From Tridacna crocea (lineage: Eukaryota; Mollusca; Bivalvia; Cardiida; Cardiidae): a stretch of 64,000 nt of DNA. Numbering within the stretch: the first letter of the stretch is position 1; each line of letters starts with the position of its first letter. Position numbers and translations under genes: made by a program. Shown one piece after another: positions 22,901 to 35,089 of the stretch. Location: contig OX031057.1 of NCBI GenBank assembly GCA_943736015.1, forward strand, positions 53,025,001 to 53,089,000. Reading direction: 5' to 3'. The notes under the pieces are model-generated. The model ran no database searches and was not told the origin of the DNA. It saw only the letters and a list, made by a program, of their open reading frames with translations.

Positions 22901-25900
22901 AGTCCTCTCTACAAGCCTGATATACACGTAGATTATTCCTCATCTTGACATTCATCGTGGTCGCTGGGTCTTATCGGTTCCTTGATGTAGATTCATTGAG
23001 CAAACTCCGATATCGAATTTTCTGGCAGTTTGAACAGTATGATACAATTAACAGAATTTGTTCCATAAAATGCACATCTGGAGTATGACAATAAATGACT
23101 CTTTTTTTTTTTTAATTTATATTTGTGCAGAACTTCCCTATTTAATATCTACATTTATTGTCATTCAATACCATATTGCTTTTGAAAAACCTGGCGGTGG
23201 TTTCGCCTACAATCCGATTTGATTGTGTTTATATTGAATTCATCTGTAGATAAGTACTAGTAAAGGTATGTACTATAATGAACAAAGGGTTTGTTTTTTT
23301 ATCCCCCACCGAAAAGGCGGCGAGGGATATGGTAATAGTCTCCGTCCGTCCTTCCGTCCCACATTTTTTTCCGGAGCATATCACCAAAAGTATTTGAGAT
23401 ATCAACTTCAAACTTCACAAGTGAATAGATCTCATTAAGAGGCGTGCAGTGTACAAGAAGCATTACTCTTTCAGTATTTTTGGAGTTATTGCCCTTTGTA
23501 CATTTTTTCTGGAATTTTTCTCCGGAGCATATCTCCAAAAGTATGAAAGCTAGGAACTTGAAACTTCACACACATATAGAACTCATTGAGGAGTCGTGCA
23601 GTGCACAAGATCCATTACTCTGTCTTCATTATTTCTGGAGTTATTGCCCTTTGTACATTTTCACGTTGAATTTTTGTCCCGATCATATCTCCAAAAGTAT
23701 AAAAGCTAGGAACTTGAAACTTCACACATATATAGAACTCATTGAGGAGAAATGCAGTGCATACAACCATAACTCTATCTTCAGTATTTTTGGAGTTTTT
23801 GCCCTTTGTAAATTTTAGCTTTGGATTTTTGTCCGGAGCATATCTCCAAAAGTATAAAAGCTAAGAACTTGAAACATCACACGCATATAGAACTAATAAA
23901 GGAGAAGTGCAGTGCTAAAGAATCATAACTCTATCTTCAGTAATTGTTGAGTTATTGCTCTTTATAAATTTTCACTTTGGAATTTTGTCCGGAGCATATC
24001 TCCAAAAGTACAAAGGCTAGGAACTTCAAACTGTATACACCTATAGAATTCATTAAAGAGAAGTGCAGTTCAGAAAAACCAAAACTCTGTCTTCAGTAAT
24101 TTTTGAGTTATTACCCTTTGTTAATTTTTACTTTAGATTTCTGTCTGGCGTATATCTCCAAAAGGATAAAAGCTAGAAACTTGAAACTTCACACACACAT
24201 AAAACTAATTGAGGAAAAGTGCAGTGCACAAGAACCATAACTCTATCTTCAGTATTTTTGGAGTTATTGCACTTTGTAAATTTTTACTTTGGATTTTTGT
24301 TCGCACATTTCCATTTAGATTCACAAGCTTTTTTTAACTGAGTACCCTTTGATGAATTTATCCTCTTCTGGGACAAGTGCTAGTTTATGTAATGAAATGC
24401 TGTGCCATGGATCAAGGGAGCTCAATGTATAATTTAATCATGGGCCAATAACAAAAAGGCCATGTGTACATGCAAAACACAGTACCTCTTATGTGTTTGT
24501 ATCAAAAAATGTCTTTTTCTGCGGGGAATATCATTTCAACGAAATTGCTTGTTTTCCATAAAATTGGAGGGATTTCCTCTCCAGGAGATTAAATCATTTG
24601 GAAGACTTGAGACCATTATCTTTAAAGAAATTCCCAAATTGTCAAACTATCACTTTGACCGTACACACCCAAGCAACACTTTTAATTAGAAAGAAATTTT
24701 GCGTAAATGAGATATCAAACTCATAACCAATAAGTGGCGTGTCTGATACACTACCTACTATGTTACCCGGCCAGGCTGTCACGGTTTGGGTTAACAGTCA
24801 CAGAAATTAGGGATCTTTGAGCTATCATGTTGTACTAAAAGCTTAGTTAACTTGGGCTAGAGGCCGCAAGAGACCTTAACCCATGACCTGCACTTTACCT
24901 GGCTCATCTGTATTGGACGGGAAAGTTGGATTAACTATGGTTCAAAATTACTTTTCACTTAAATCTAATTAGAAACCAAAACTGACTCATGTATCAGGTT
25001 AGAAACTGGGTAAGACAATTGAATTTTGCTTCGTTTACAGTGAACATCTATAGGGACGTGGCCCTTACAATCAGTCCTTATTTTTTAATTCAGACAAAAA
25101 ATTCAGTACCTTCCCGAATTGAATTTCAGTGGGTTTCTTTTAAAACATATTTCGGGTGTGGGCTATCAGTTGAACTAAGGTTAAATTAATGAACACATAA
25201 AGAGTCCCTGTTGCCAAAGGACAAATATCGAGCAATATTTCTATTTGCCATCAGATTTTTGAAAGCTATTTGCTGCAAGCACGACGGTAATCTAGCCAAT
25301 CATTGTAGCTACAGTTACATCTGATAGTACTTTCTCAAATCTAGTATTATGTCGTCTGATAGTACTTTCTCAAATCTAGCATTATGTTGCGTAGTACTAC
25401 TGATTAACCCCTTGCAAGCTAAGCATGAATTTTGGCGCGTTTTTGACATGCATAGATCAAGGTGAGACTGCAGAACTTGTTTGACATTGAGGGTACCATT
25501 CAATTGGGGGATGTTTTTTCCGGTTAAAAGCTTTGAAAGTGATTTTTTCTGTCAACTTGGAAGTGTCATTGGCATATTTGGCAGGTTAGGATCAACTTTT
25601 CACTGTATAAAAGTTGTATTGTTCTTGGCATTTCAGAAAGCATTTCAGATATATTCAAACTATTGTTATTTCGATACGAGAACAAATTTATGGATATATA
25701 TTTATATATGTAATGACTGCACTTGTCACTTTTATATCTCATGAAAATGTGTCGTCCGTGTCCTTTTTAAAAATTGTCAGAAATATTTAGTTTTATTTGG
25801 TTTTGAATAATGTACTTGTGTTATTAATGGTTGAAACTTTGTGACATAAACGAGGAAAACGTTGGTTAGTTATTGTTCTTCTTTTAACATATGTTTCCAA

Positions 25901-27040
25901 AAGACTGTTTCCCAGTTCGGTTAATATCCAGAATTATTTGTTAAGGTTGAGGGGTACAGTATGTGTAAGTGTATTTTTTGGTATGAAACCTATAATAGAA
26001 ATAAAACATTGAGTTGAGTCAACTGTTTAGTCGACCGGATTTGTTGGTGAACAATGAAGCAGCAGTCTTTCATTCTTTAGAGGGCTGATTAAACCCAAGG
26101 GACATATAGAAATCGGACCTAATAGCAAGATATATTCTAGTCAAAATGTCTCAGGAAAGCTGACAGAGTAGATCATTGGTTAAAGTTCTGCTGTTAGTTT
26201 TGATCTACACTTGCATAAAAGTCAACTGAAGTTGAATGACGGTCATCGATTGTTTTTTGACAAGTGTAATTTTATGGTAATTATCTCGCTGACTGCAAAA
26301 TCTTACATTTCAAAACATACTTAAACTCTGTCATTTGGTAAATCATTCCTTCTTATGTAATATTTGATTTTTTTTATTTCTTTACAGATAAAATCACCAA
26401 GGCCGACATATTAAGGTTAGTTGTGATTTACCATTATGGAGGTGCCTATTTTGACCTTGACATTTTTGGTGTTCGTCCGTTAGATAGATTTGTAGAAAAC
26501 CATGAATGTTCTTTGGTTGGGCCGATTCCAGAATATTTTATTGTATACAACCTGATAATTGATAATCGCGTGGTGAATAATGCAATACTTCTTTGCCGGG
26601 CTCATCATCCATTCTATCAGATGTTGGTGCAGCGCACAGAACAGAAGTCAGAGTCATGTTATTCCAATAACACTTGTCCAAAACCTGAACAACCACTTTT
26701 ATTACTCGTTGAACTGACAGACCAGGGCAAAAAAGCTATTGTGCCTGAAATAATAGACCATTGTTTATTCGACTGTAAGTATGATCCATCCATAACGCAT
26801 CTTTTGGAATCGAATTGCTCTGGAATCCAGTACAATAAGCTGGAACCTGCAAAGCAAGACATATGTGACAACTGGAGAAAAATGGGAAAAGGTGACAGAA
26901 AAATAGACGAAAACGCGTTTACATACCACACTTGGTACCATAGTAATGTCAGAGAGGTGACCGTAAACCATGATAATAACATCTCAAAAATAGTTCCACA
27001 TGTTAAAATATATAATAGCCAGCTTAAAGATCATTTTTAA
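19992..27040 (+). CDS. GT32-type glycosyltransferase, type II membrane protein (5' exon missing)
   Basis: Three exons join in phase: 19992-20092, 21744-21977 and 26388-27040 (stop TAA). Donors are GTAAGT and GTGAGT; acceptors are TTTTACAG, CCTTTCCAG and TTCTTTACAG; each of the two introns falls after the first base of a codon. About 328 residues are encoded. The first exon gives a short tail, a hydrophobic anchor (about residues 4-21, FLILLVLFYIVFYI) and a stem. The second carries IPKIIHQIWND, the usual GT32 start. The third carries YHYGGAYFDLDIFG, the GGxYxDxD block whose DLD binds nucleotide-sugar and metal, and a late YHTWYHS motif resembling the conserved C-terminal His/Trp block. In this family the enzyme transfers a hexose from a nucleotide-sugar in the Golgi lumen. 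The acceptor cannot be predicted. An in-frame stop just before 19992 shows that the start Met lies in an upstream exon that was not located. The introns hold two MITEs, a 155-bp array and a tRNA-like SINE fragment. Confidence 0.88.
20384..20602. mobile_element. TTAA-type palindromic MITE in intron, GCTGG subfamily
   Basis: Left TTAA at 20380-20383, start CCCATTACCACAC. The hairpin is CACTGTGGGAAAAGG...GCTGGTAACCAGC...CCTTTTCCCACAGTG. The right end has decayed to GTGTGGTAATAAG. It lies in the intron between the first two exons found, inverted relative to 19181-19401. Confidence 0.88.
21490..21715. mobile_element. Decayed TTAA-type MITE just upstream of an exon
   Basis: ACAAAATTTTAGACTTGTCC and GGGATTGTTTGGTAAAAC are recognisable end words. 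The hairpin is mostly lost. The remnant ends about 28 bp before the exon at 21744, so it may overlap the branch-point region. Confidence 0.6.
22004..23300. other. Intron sequence, nothing recognised
   Basis: Unassigned AT-rich sequence within the large intron of the glycosyltransferase gene. The long minus-strand frame at 21746-22255 is mostly antisense to the exon. Confidence 0.4.
23301..24330 (+). repeat. Tandem array, about 155-bp unit, with hairpin leader
   Basis: It opens with a small hairpin ATCCCCCACCGAAAAGGCGG...GGGAT and a GTCCGTCCTTCCGTCC run. About six units follow, in which GGAGCATATCTCCAAAAGTA recurs near 23371, 23522, 23678, 23833, 23989 and 24144. Other shared words are GAACTTGAAACTTCACA, GTGCAGTGCA and TTTTTGGAGTTATTGCCCTT. 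The leader with its CCCCC/GGCGG hairpin is a pattern familiar from many bivalve genomes. Confidence 0.88.
24331..26387. other. Intron sequence with a tRNA-like SINE fragment
   Basis: At 24715-24800 the minus strand has a tRNA-like head: CCGGGTAACATAGTAGGTAG (box A-like) and ATGAGTTTGATATCTC (box B-like), the same type as the SINE at 10512-10780. A 38-bp near-identical duplication (GATAGTACTTTCTCAAATCT) lies at about 25322-25400. No exon was recognised before the acceptor at 26387. Confidence 0.5.
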
Positions 27041-30000
27041 ATATACCATGAAAAGTGATGGAATCTAACCCTTCATCAAAATTGTCCGGTGTTCTATGAT
27101 TCTGAAAAAACGGGCTTGTTGTACAAATCTCCATAATACCAATATCGTGGTGGGAAAGGAGGAGATGTCGCTTGTCCACATTTTCACCTTTGCCCTCATT
27201 GTTTTCGACATAATACATTTAAAGATGAATACCATCATATGTACAACATCATTCTCTAAATTTGTTGTATCACATTAGGAATTAGAAGACTCTTTCCCAA
27301 ACAGACCCAGTGTTTTAATGACTTTAAAACGAAAGCTTTTGAACGCAATTAGGGAAGCGGAGAAAGTGTTGGAAGCATTTTATCCGTTTCTTGACAAAAA
27401 GTTATGTAATTCTAAAGACAGTCTAATATATTGACATCTGGTCGGCAAAAACGTTCAATATGGAGTAGTTGATAACACTCTTGTGTGGCAATGAGTTTAT
27501 ATTTACACATTATATATTATATTGCATGTGTCTATTTTTAGAAATGTCATGCGTAAAGAAATGTCGTAATTTAAGCTGAGGGAATTTTATCCCCGTCACA
27601 GTGAATATTTTCTTCCTGCCGAAAATTTGGAACTAGTTTTTTTTGAAAATATCGGTTATCCGGTTAATTGACTTGAGATCACTACTTTTAAAAGTGGTAT
27701 TCGTTGACAAAATAATCCGATGAAATATAATATATGATATTTTTCATCAGCTTGTGGTTGATATGGGGAAATATTTGCCGAAAAAGGGAAAGGTCCGCGA
27801 AAATAACTCGTTGCTCGTGTTAATGAAATAAACTCTATATAACTCATTCCCAATAAGACGGCTTTTCAATGTCTCTAGATAGGAGGCTTTTAAAACTTAA
27901 AGCTTCTTGTAACAAGCTGTTGCATCTCCTTCTACCACATTCCATTTTACTATTTATTAAAAAAGGCATTGTTTCATTTCAGATCATTTTATCTTTACTT
28001 TTTGCTATTTATTTGTATGTCATAACTCTTTACAAAAAAATCGTATTTCTATAACCCGAGGAAGATCTGTCTTTAAGAAATTATGCTTTCAATAATGTTT
28101 TTTTTTTTGTTTGTGTGTGTGTAGAATTCTACATGTTTCAGCAATGTTTAATTTGTTGTAAGCTAAAATGCTCTCATTTATCATATGGTCTAAAAACGGC
28201 TGCCCGGTTAAGAGTTTTAGTAAGCTTTGTTGTTACATCCGTAACCTCTCAGACGCTAATGGCAATTTTGCCTTTAACCTTGTACCAATCAATGTGTTTA
28301 ACGAACCTGATTATAAGGGCTATTTAAAACATTGTGGGGAAAAGCAGAAAATGCTGGTACCACTAACTTCTCTTCTTCGTCATGATGTTATCTTCCCCTC
28401 CCCCTCCCCCGCCATGTTGAGAATGAAATCTGATAATTTTAGTGACTTTTTTGTTTTATATTCAGCAAATACCCTAAATGTAGCTGATTGTAAAATTGAG
28501 TCATCTGATAAAGTAATATCGGACCAAAAAGATACAGAAATTAAGAATTATAATTGTGATAATTATACATCTACATTGTGATCAGCATATTATGTGTTCT
28601 TTAGATCTATTGTTTTATTGAAAATTTATTTGTATGAATTTATCCCTTTCCTACGGAATCCCGTGTTTTCAAGACTTTCAGACAGAAGGATTTTGAAAAC
28701 ATCATTGGATAAGGGATAAACACTAGTAACAAGCATTTATCTGCTTTACCGATAATGTTTATTAACCCCTTCAGGGGCAAATCTAGTCATTCATTCCAAT
28801 TGATTTTGTGGTCTGCAAAAGTTATGAATTTGAATCATTTTAGAATTTTCCTGTCTGGTAAAGAGTCTATAATTCCCTTAAAAGAACTTAATAGGAGATG
28901 GTTAGAGCTTTAATCAGACATTAGTTAGCAAATATTTCAACATCTATCTGTTTTCGTTCTCTTTGCACAAGCGTACAATCCTTTTCCCTATCTAAGAATT
29001 ATTATGCCAAGACTAAACAGGACACATTCAGCATACCTAGATAACCTACTGCTTAGGAGTATGTTAGGCACTTTAGATTGATATTATACTATTGAAAATT
29101 ATCAATTATACATGAAGACAACATTGCATAAGCCACTCGAGCTCCATTATTGTGTCATGGAACTCCAAAATTCACACGGGTTAATCTAAGTCAAATCTAC
29201 TGGGAGGAGGTGGGAAGGCTTAAGAAGTGGGGGTGGGCATTAAGCCCGCCTTATGATCTTAGATATATGCCATCCGTCTGTTTTATCAAGGGTATTACAT
29301 GAAAATCTTCCTTTTTTGAAGGGGGGGGTCAGTAGCTTTTACTACCAAAAGAGGTCCTACTTGTTGGTACAGTTAACAAAAAATAAAAAAAAGATTTTCA
29401 CTTCATCCCAAATATAAACAAGATCATTGTAAGGGTCGTTGCCTATTTGCAAGCAAGTTTACGCCGTCCATCTTTTGTAAGGAATTTTCATAGTCATTTA
29501 TGTATTAGCGCACGATTTTGCTGTGACCTTCACGATAGCTTTTTGAATAACTAGGATATCATGTTTTCTATTTCTTTATGTAATAGATTGCTTAATTAAT
29601 AAATACACTTTTTCCAGGTCCAGAAAAAGTGTTAAATGGTGCAATTGCATGGTTGTACTGCCCGAATAAAGTGACAAAGTAACGGACAGTATAGATCTAA
29701 GACCAGAATGCACGTCTTGTGCCGTCTGAGTCTGATAATGAGTCTCAGTGTCCTCACGAGCTATTTAAGTTTTAGCATAACATTCTATTTATCTGCTTGT
29801 TTTCTTTTTTTTTGTATTTTTTAAGTTAAGTATATTGTATATCTATATTCTTTTACGAATTTTTCAGAATAGCTTTTTATACTTGTTTCATTCTTTATAC
29901 CTAGATTGTTTGTTAGTTTGTTATTTGTTTGAAATTAAAACTTACTACGTTTTGCAACGAATGAAATTTCTTGTCACAACCAGGCATTCTTTTCTTGCTG

Positions 30001-30271
30001 CAGCATCTTTGTTTATTTGGACAAGATGTGCGCTAAAGATCTCCCAGACTTTTCCAGGGTACACATGACAAAAAATGAGCGTTTACCCTTTTCCCAGGCA
30101 ATCCAACCTTTCAGTGCATCATAGGTTGAAGGCTTTTGAAAACTTTATGGTAAAAGGAGACTATGCACTTCTTTCGTTCTTTTGATCTTTTTTAATCTAC
30201 ACAGTGTTATTTGCCCTGTCAAAAACATCTCTATTTGTTTGAGTCGCTCCTAACATTTGCAAACGCCTTAA
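27041..30271. other. Intergenic stretch with decayed elements
   Basis: No credible gene. Recognisable pieces are a CCGCGAAAATAACTCG hairpin-family fragment at 27800-27820, decayed TTAA-type MITE remnants at about 27289-27420, 28645-28865 and 30084-30200, and a C-rich run at 28385-28410. A possible lone exon at 29619-29682 is discussed among the rejected items. The 137-codon frame at 28168-28581 partly overlaps MITE-like sequence and shows no domain. Confidence 0.4.
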
Positions 30272-30492
30272 CTTCATACCAAACGACAGATTTTTGGACT
30301 GGACCAAATTGGAAGCCTTTGCAGACAACAACACTAATGTGACTCAAAAATTGAAATTTGCTTCAAACGAGCAAGGAAATCCTTGTGGGAAAAGCGAACA
30401 TGTTGGTTGCCAGCATTTTCTCCTTTTCACCCAATGGTTTTAGAAGGCTTCTTTTTCAGGGCCGTGAAAACCAGGGACTCTTTGGTAACGGG
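30272..30492. mobile_element. TTAA-flanked palindromic MITE, GCTGG subfamily
   Basis: TTAA on both sides (30268-30271 and 30493-30496). The ends are CTTCATACCAAACGAC and CTTTGGTAACGGG. The hairpin is diverged (GTGGGAAAAGCGAACATG against CATTTTCTCCTTTTCACC). Confidence 0.85.
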
Positions 30493-30935
30493 TTAAATTT
30501 GGACAAGTCTAAAATTAAATTTTGTCATGTACGCATGGGTTATACTATAGAGTATATAATTAAAGTCTTTATTAATTTTGTTTTAAAATTTTGAAACGAA
30601 AGAACATTGAAAACATTGGTGCAAAATAACGGAAGCACGATGAACCATGTGCCTTGGTGCATTATTCTAAACAAGTCAATATATAATCCTAGATCAATAA
30701 GACCCATTTGGCCCACATTCTGCTTAATTCAGGTGCAGAATGATCATTTGAAATGAGAATTCGGAATCAATAAAATCCATTTGTCCATCATCCAGCTGAA
30801 TTCAGGTGTAGAAAGATAATTTGATATGAAGCAAATTGACGTAAACAAAAACGATCGAAGCAAGTCAGTCTTCACGAACTGCGCAAGCTGAACCTGGTCT
30901 ATATATATTTTTTTGTATCAGCATTAAATACCTTG

Positions 30936-31135
30936 GTGCCAGTGATTGTGAGGTATAGCATCAGCCTCATAGCCGTAAGCTTCCGAGTTTGATACCCGGG
31001 AACACGTTTCATCTTTGGGATTTTTTATTGGCCCACACATTTGGCTCGAGAGCTGGGGAAGTTCCCAGGAGGCAGAATCGAGAGAGATTGGTATAAGTAG
31101 TAAGAACTTATTTCTCAATTGATATAAAATAAATA
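30936..31135 (+). mobile_element. tRNA-derived SINE, plus strand
   Basis: The head reads AGTGATTGTGAGGTATAGC (box A-like) and CCGAGTTTGATACCCGGG (box B). A body of about 110 bp follows (GGCCCACACATTTGG, GAAGTTCCCAGGAGG, GGTATAAGTAGTAAG), ending AAATAAATATG. The body is unlike the SINE at 10512-10780, so it represents another family. Left and right limits are approximate. Confidence 0.65.
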
Positions 31136-31369
31136 TGTTTAAGCAAAGAACCTTTTAACAGAGCATGGCTCATTTTGAATTACTACCAATCTGTGTTGTA
31201 TATATAAGACAGCAACATGATCAACATCTGTTGTTATATAACATGCTACTGTAGTTAAAGTCGCAAATATAGATAGAGCAGTTCGACTATGTAGGTAAGA
31301 TAAATTCATATCTTGTTCAGTGTTTTCAATTTTGTGTGTTGGAATCAGTCAGAAACAGTTGACCTTCTG

Positions 31370-31565
31370 GCTGCTAGGCACGACTCGCTGACCTTTGTGG
31401 ACTGCACAGAAAGTGCAGTCTGATCTTGGATCTGCACTGTCCGATATAGAGATATCTATCCTCCCAAAAATACCTTTGAAAAAACAAGATTTTAGTTTTT
31501 ACTAAAGGCTTGAACGTTTCATGTTGGTTTACTAGCAGGATAAAAATTAAGACAAGAAACACTTC
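31370..31565. mobile_element. Half copy of the GACAGTGTAGATC double-hairpin MITE
   Basis: GACTGCACAGAAAGTGCAGTC (31400-31420) is a hairpin, followed by GATCTGCACTGTCCG and GAGATATCTATCC as in 58020-58055. The remaining interior aligns loosely with 58056-58190. The second terminal hairpin is missing. Confidence 0.65.
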
Positions 31566-31667
31566 ATTTTGATTTTTTTTAATTTTCTGGCTGAGCCTTT
31601 TTGCTACTCAACAGATAGGTTTGAGCCACTTTGTGTGAAAAAAGGGGCTAAATGAAATTTGTAAAAG

Positions 31668-31725
31668 TATCAGCCCAAGTCAGCCTGCTCTGTCCGCGCA
31701 GGCTGACATGGGCTGATACTTTTCG
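31668..31725. repeat. Short hairpin AAGTATCAGCCC...GGGCTGATACTT
   Basis: Near-perfect palindrome with CAGCCTGC/GCAGGCTG arms and a GTCCGCGC centre. It is a member of the small hairpin family also seen at 50-118 and 48594-48655. Confidence 0.7.
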
Positions 31726-32146
31726 CTATTGGTCAATTTTCTGTATGTCCAAGGACCAGTCTACCTCAAAAATAGGTTGGTTATTAAAGATGTGATTGAA
31801 ATCTTATAAACTGAATAGAAATGCTTTTATTCCAATTTTCTACTCTTGAAAACAGTTTTTGATGATGGAAAAAAGAAAGAAATTGATATTCCGTGATAGA
31901 TCAATGGAGCTTCAAAAGGCATGAGAGCTTTGTTGGACAAAAAACCTTAAAGAAGTCATCCATTGAAATAGACATCTTCAGTCGAAAAATACAGACAAAA
32001 AGTTTTTTGCCCGAACTCCAGACACCGCAATCTGTGCCATCTGGTCGTAATTTGCTCTTTTCATGAAAAGCAGTCTGAACCTTGATCCGCAATGTACAGT
32101 GGCAACAAAAACAATTAATATTGTGCTTTGCGCTGGAAGGGATTAA

Positions 32147-32403
32147 ATGACGTTATGTTAGTGTATTGGTAAGGGCCAACATACATGTATGTAGAAAATG
32201 ACATTATGTTAGGTATTTGTAAGCACAGTACCAATACACATGTATGTAGAAAATGACATTTTGTTAGGTATTTTTAAACACAGTACCAACACAATGTATG
32301 TAGAAAATGACATTATGTTAGGTATTTTTAAGTACAGACCCAACATACATGTATATAAAATGACATTATGTTAGAGTATTGGTAAGTACTAACATACATG
32401 TAT
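32147..32403 (+). repeat. Tandem array, about 58-bp unit
   Basis: About four and a half units built from GACATTATGTTAGGTATTT, AAGCACAGTACCAACA and ACATGTATGTAGAAAATG. The last units lose a few bases. It is followed after about 90 bp by the 36-bp minisatellite. Confidence 0.9.
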
Positions 32404-32489
32404 TTAAAAAAGTGCTCTAAAATACTGTTTATTTTTTCTTTTGTTCATTTCTGTGTGATTTCACAGAGTACTTTCCAAAAATCTATGTG

Positions 32490-33312
32490 AATTGAACCAT
32501 GTGTCAGACTGAAACAGGATGTAATGTTTAAACCATATGTCGGACTGAAACATGGGATAACGTTTTACTCAAATGTCGGACTGACACTGGGGGTAACGGT
32601 TAAACCATGTGTCGGACTAAAACAGGAAGTAACGGTTAAATGTCGGACTGAAACAAGGGATAACGGTTAAACCATATGTCGAACTGAAACAAGGGATAAC
32701 GATTAAACCATATGTCGAACTGAAACAAGGGATAACGATTAAACCATATGTCGGAGTGAAACAGGGGGTAATGATTAAATTAAATGTCGGATTAAAACAG
32801 GGGGTAAGGCTTAAAACATGTGTCGGACTGAAACAGGGAGTAACGTTTCATTCAAATGTCGGACTGAAACAGAAGGTAACGGTTAAACTATGTGTCGAAG
32901 TAAAACAGGACGTAACGGTTAAACCTTATGTCAGACTGAAAACAGGGGGTAACAATTAAATCAAATGTCGGGCTATAACAGGAGGTAAATCTTAAACCAT
33001 GTGTCGGACAGAATTATTGGGTAATGGTTAAACCATATGTCGGACTTAAACAAGGGGTAACGTTTAAATTCAATGTCGAACTGAAACAGGGGATAACGAT
33101 TAAACCATATGTCGGACTGAAACAGGGAGTAATAATTAAATTATATGTCGGACTAAAACAGGGAGTAAGGCTTAAAACATGTGTCGGACTGAAACAGGAG
33201 GTAATGCTTAAACCATAAGTCGGACTGAAACAGGGGGTAACGGTTAAACCATATGTCGAAGTAAAACAGGACGTAATGGTTAAACCATATGTCAGACTGA
33301 AAACAGGAGGTT
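32490..33312 (+). repeat. 36-bp minisatellite, left part
   Basis: About 23 units with consensus words TTAAACCATATGTCGGAC and TGAAACAGGGGGTAACG. GTCG-to-GTCG spacing is 36 bp (for example 33075 to 33111). Unit variants recur in a set order (..TCAAATGTCGGGCTATAAC, then CTTAAACCATGTGTCGGACAG), indicating a higher-order repeat. The array is broken at 33312 by an 8.1-kb block and resumes at 41439 in the same orientation and order. Because 36 bp is 12 codons, frames on both strands stay open by chance. Confidence 0.93.
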
Positions 33313-33435
33313 TAGTCCAGTCAAAATAATGAAAAAAAGGGCTTAACCCAAAACTAATTGCAACACAATCCATTCTTTGATTTTTATGAGGGGTTACCCT
33401 TCCTAAACAATATATAAAAAGTAGGACAAAATCGG
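33313..33435 (+). repeat. Left terminal inverted repeat of the 8.1-kb block
   Basis: Pairs with 41302-41438 on the other strand. Identity is highest in the outer 13 bp, at AACTAATTGCAACACAA (33351-33367), and at GTAGGACAAAATCGGAAGATA (about 33421-33441); indels separate these blocks. Confidence 0.7.
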
Positions 33436-35089
33436 AAGATATGAAATTCGATTTTTTCGCGCGTTTTGTTTCCAGCCGCAACTTTGTGTACAAATAGTAG
33501 CTTATGTGTAAATTTTACATTCTTCGAACTGTTTTGAGCTTTCTATATTGCATGTAACATTTTCTGATAACTCTGGTAGTGAATTATCTAGTTATTTGAA
33601 ATACTGTTCTTTCTTCTTTCTGGTAATTTACTTAAAATAATGATAGAGGCAATATCAACTTACCCCACCCACTACTTTTTGTATTAGATTTTTAGGGTCA
33701 ACTTTTTTGGGGGAAGTGAACTACTATGTGCATGATAATTCCCTATAAGATAATATTTGCTTATTAAAAGCCTACACACATTCTTTCAATGGCTGCCATT
33801 CGATAAAGTCTGGCACAATGTCTTGTGATGGAATCGTGAATGCTGAATCTGGGTCTTATCATAGATTTTGTGAAACAACAAAATCGTTTATGAATAAACT
33901 TGAATGTTTGGTTGAATGACTTTTAAATGCAACAATCAGCTTGTTTTCAGTCATACCACTGACATTTCACATATTGGTGTATTTCTTTGGTTTCACCAGT
34001 AATAGGCTTGGGATCTGAAGTGTCCTGACAAACAACACTCTCACTAAAACATAGGAATAAACTTGAACCATTGCGTTTTAAGTTTAAAAAACTGTGTTAG
34101 GATGTTTTTGAAAAGATGCAGGTAATAATTCAACCTATGATAATTAAAAGAAAATTTCATCTTTTTGGTCTTATATACTTACTCTATTGCTTTTTCTATA
34201 AATAAGCAAACCTTGAACCACCATTTTGATAAAAGGTAACATACCGCTATCAACTGCAGGGGCATATTAAGTCAACTAAAGGTTAAACACAAGTACTCCT
34301 ATAGATGTATTCAAGCAAAGCTGTCATATGAACCGATAATTGTAAGTCTTACAATTTAGATTTGTAACCCACACATACAAAGTTCCAACTTTGTAAAGGT
34401 TTCGTTATTCAGCCATATAATGTTCTTTTTCTTATTTTGAATTCCAGCAACAATTTATCAAATTAGTTGCCAGTTTAAGTTACGAAAAAGCCACAATACT
34501 GGTTTTGTGATTGGTGTCTGTCAAACTTGATAAGGGACTCACTTTCCAAGTTAAGCAAATGATATTCGCATGCACGTGTTCAAAAGCCATAAGCATGGGT
34601 TGTCCAAAATGTACTGTTGATAAAAAATGCCAGCAGGTATTTTATGATAACTGAATGACATCGGGCATTTTTTGAAAATAATTAAGGTTCTACCGCATCT
34701 TTTGAATTTAGGTGTGCACTATGGTAAAATGTTCCCTAGCCAACCAGTAGACACATGCCTCGGACGTATCTTATATATAGAAAACACTAATTGATAAGTT
34801 ACAAACCATGCAATGAATGCTAAAGTACATCTGCATAAAAGCTGACGTTATGAAAGCAGAGTGTCTACAGAGGTACGTTAATATCTGCTACAGTGTTACC
34901 AAGGAGAAATTTAAAGCTCTAATAATTTCAGACAGAGACATCATGCAACCAGCCAAATCTAGTTCTTTGATGATGAAGTATGATAGATATCAGTGAATTA
35001 TGGACTCTGACAGGTTGGAGTTTGATCCAGTATTATTTCCTCGTGTGTTTACAAATAAAAGAATCGTTGGATAATATTCAACCAAGTTT
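33436..35089. other. Interior of the 8.1-kb block, nothing recognised
   Basis: Unassigned AT-rich sequence with only short open frames and no clear hairpin. Confidence 0.35.

Noticed and set aside
28168..28581. 137-codon plus-strand frame
   Set aside because: Part of it overlaps a diverged hairpin-like MITE segment (GTGGGGAAAAGCAG...GCTGG), composition is that of the neighbourhood, and no domain or splice context was found.
29619..29682. Small exon-like stretch after TTTTTCCAG, open for about 20 codons to TAA
   Set aside because: Too short, unrecognised, and with no partner exon in phase nearby.
32490..33312. Possible CRISPR-like array of 36-bp repeats
   Set aside because: The repeats are directly adjacent with no unique spacers, no cas genes are nearby, and the window is eukaryotic.
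33014..33493. Long open frames across the minisatellite (both strands, also at 32756-32959, 41420-41829, 42144-42362 and 42658-42930) giving 12-residue repeats
   Set aside because: The 36-bp unit is a multiple of three, so frames stay open on both strands by arithmetic. Frames are lost wherever a unit gains or loses a base, and no start, splice site or flanking coding sequence supports a protein.
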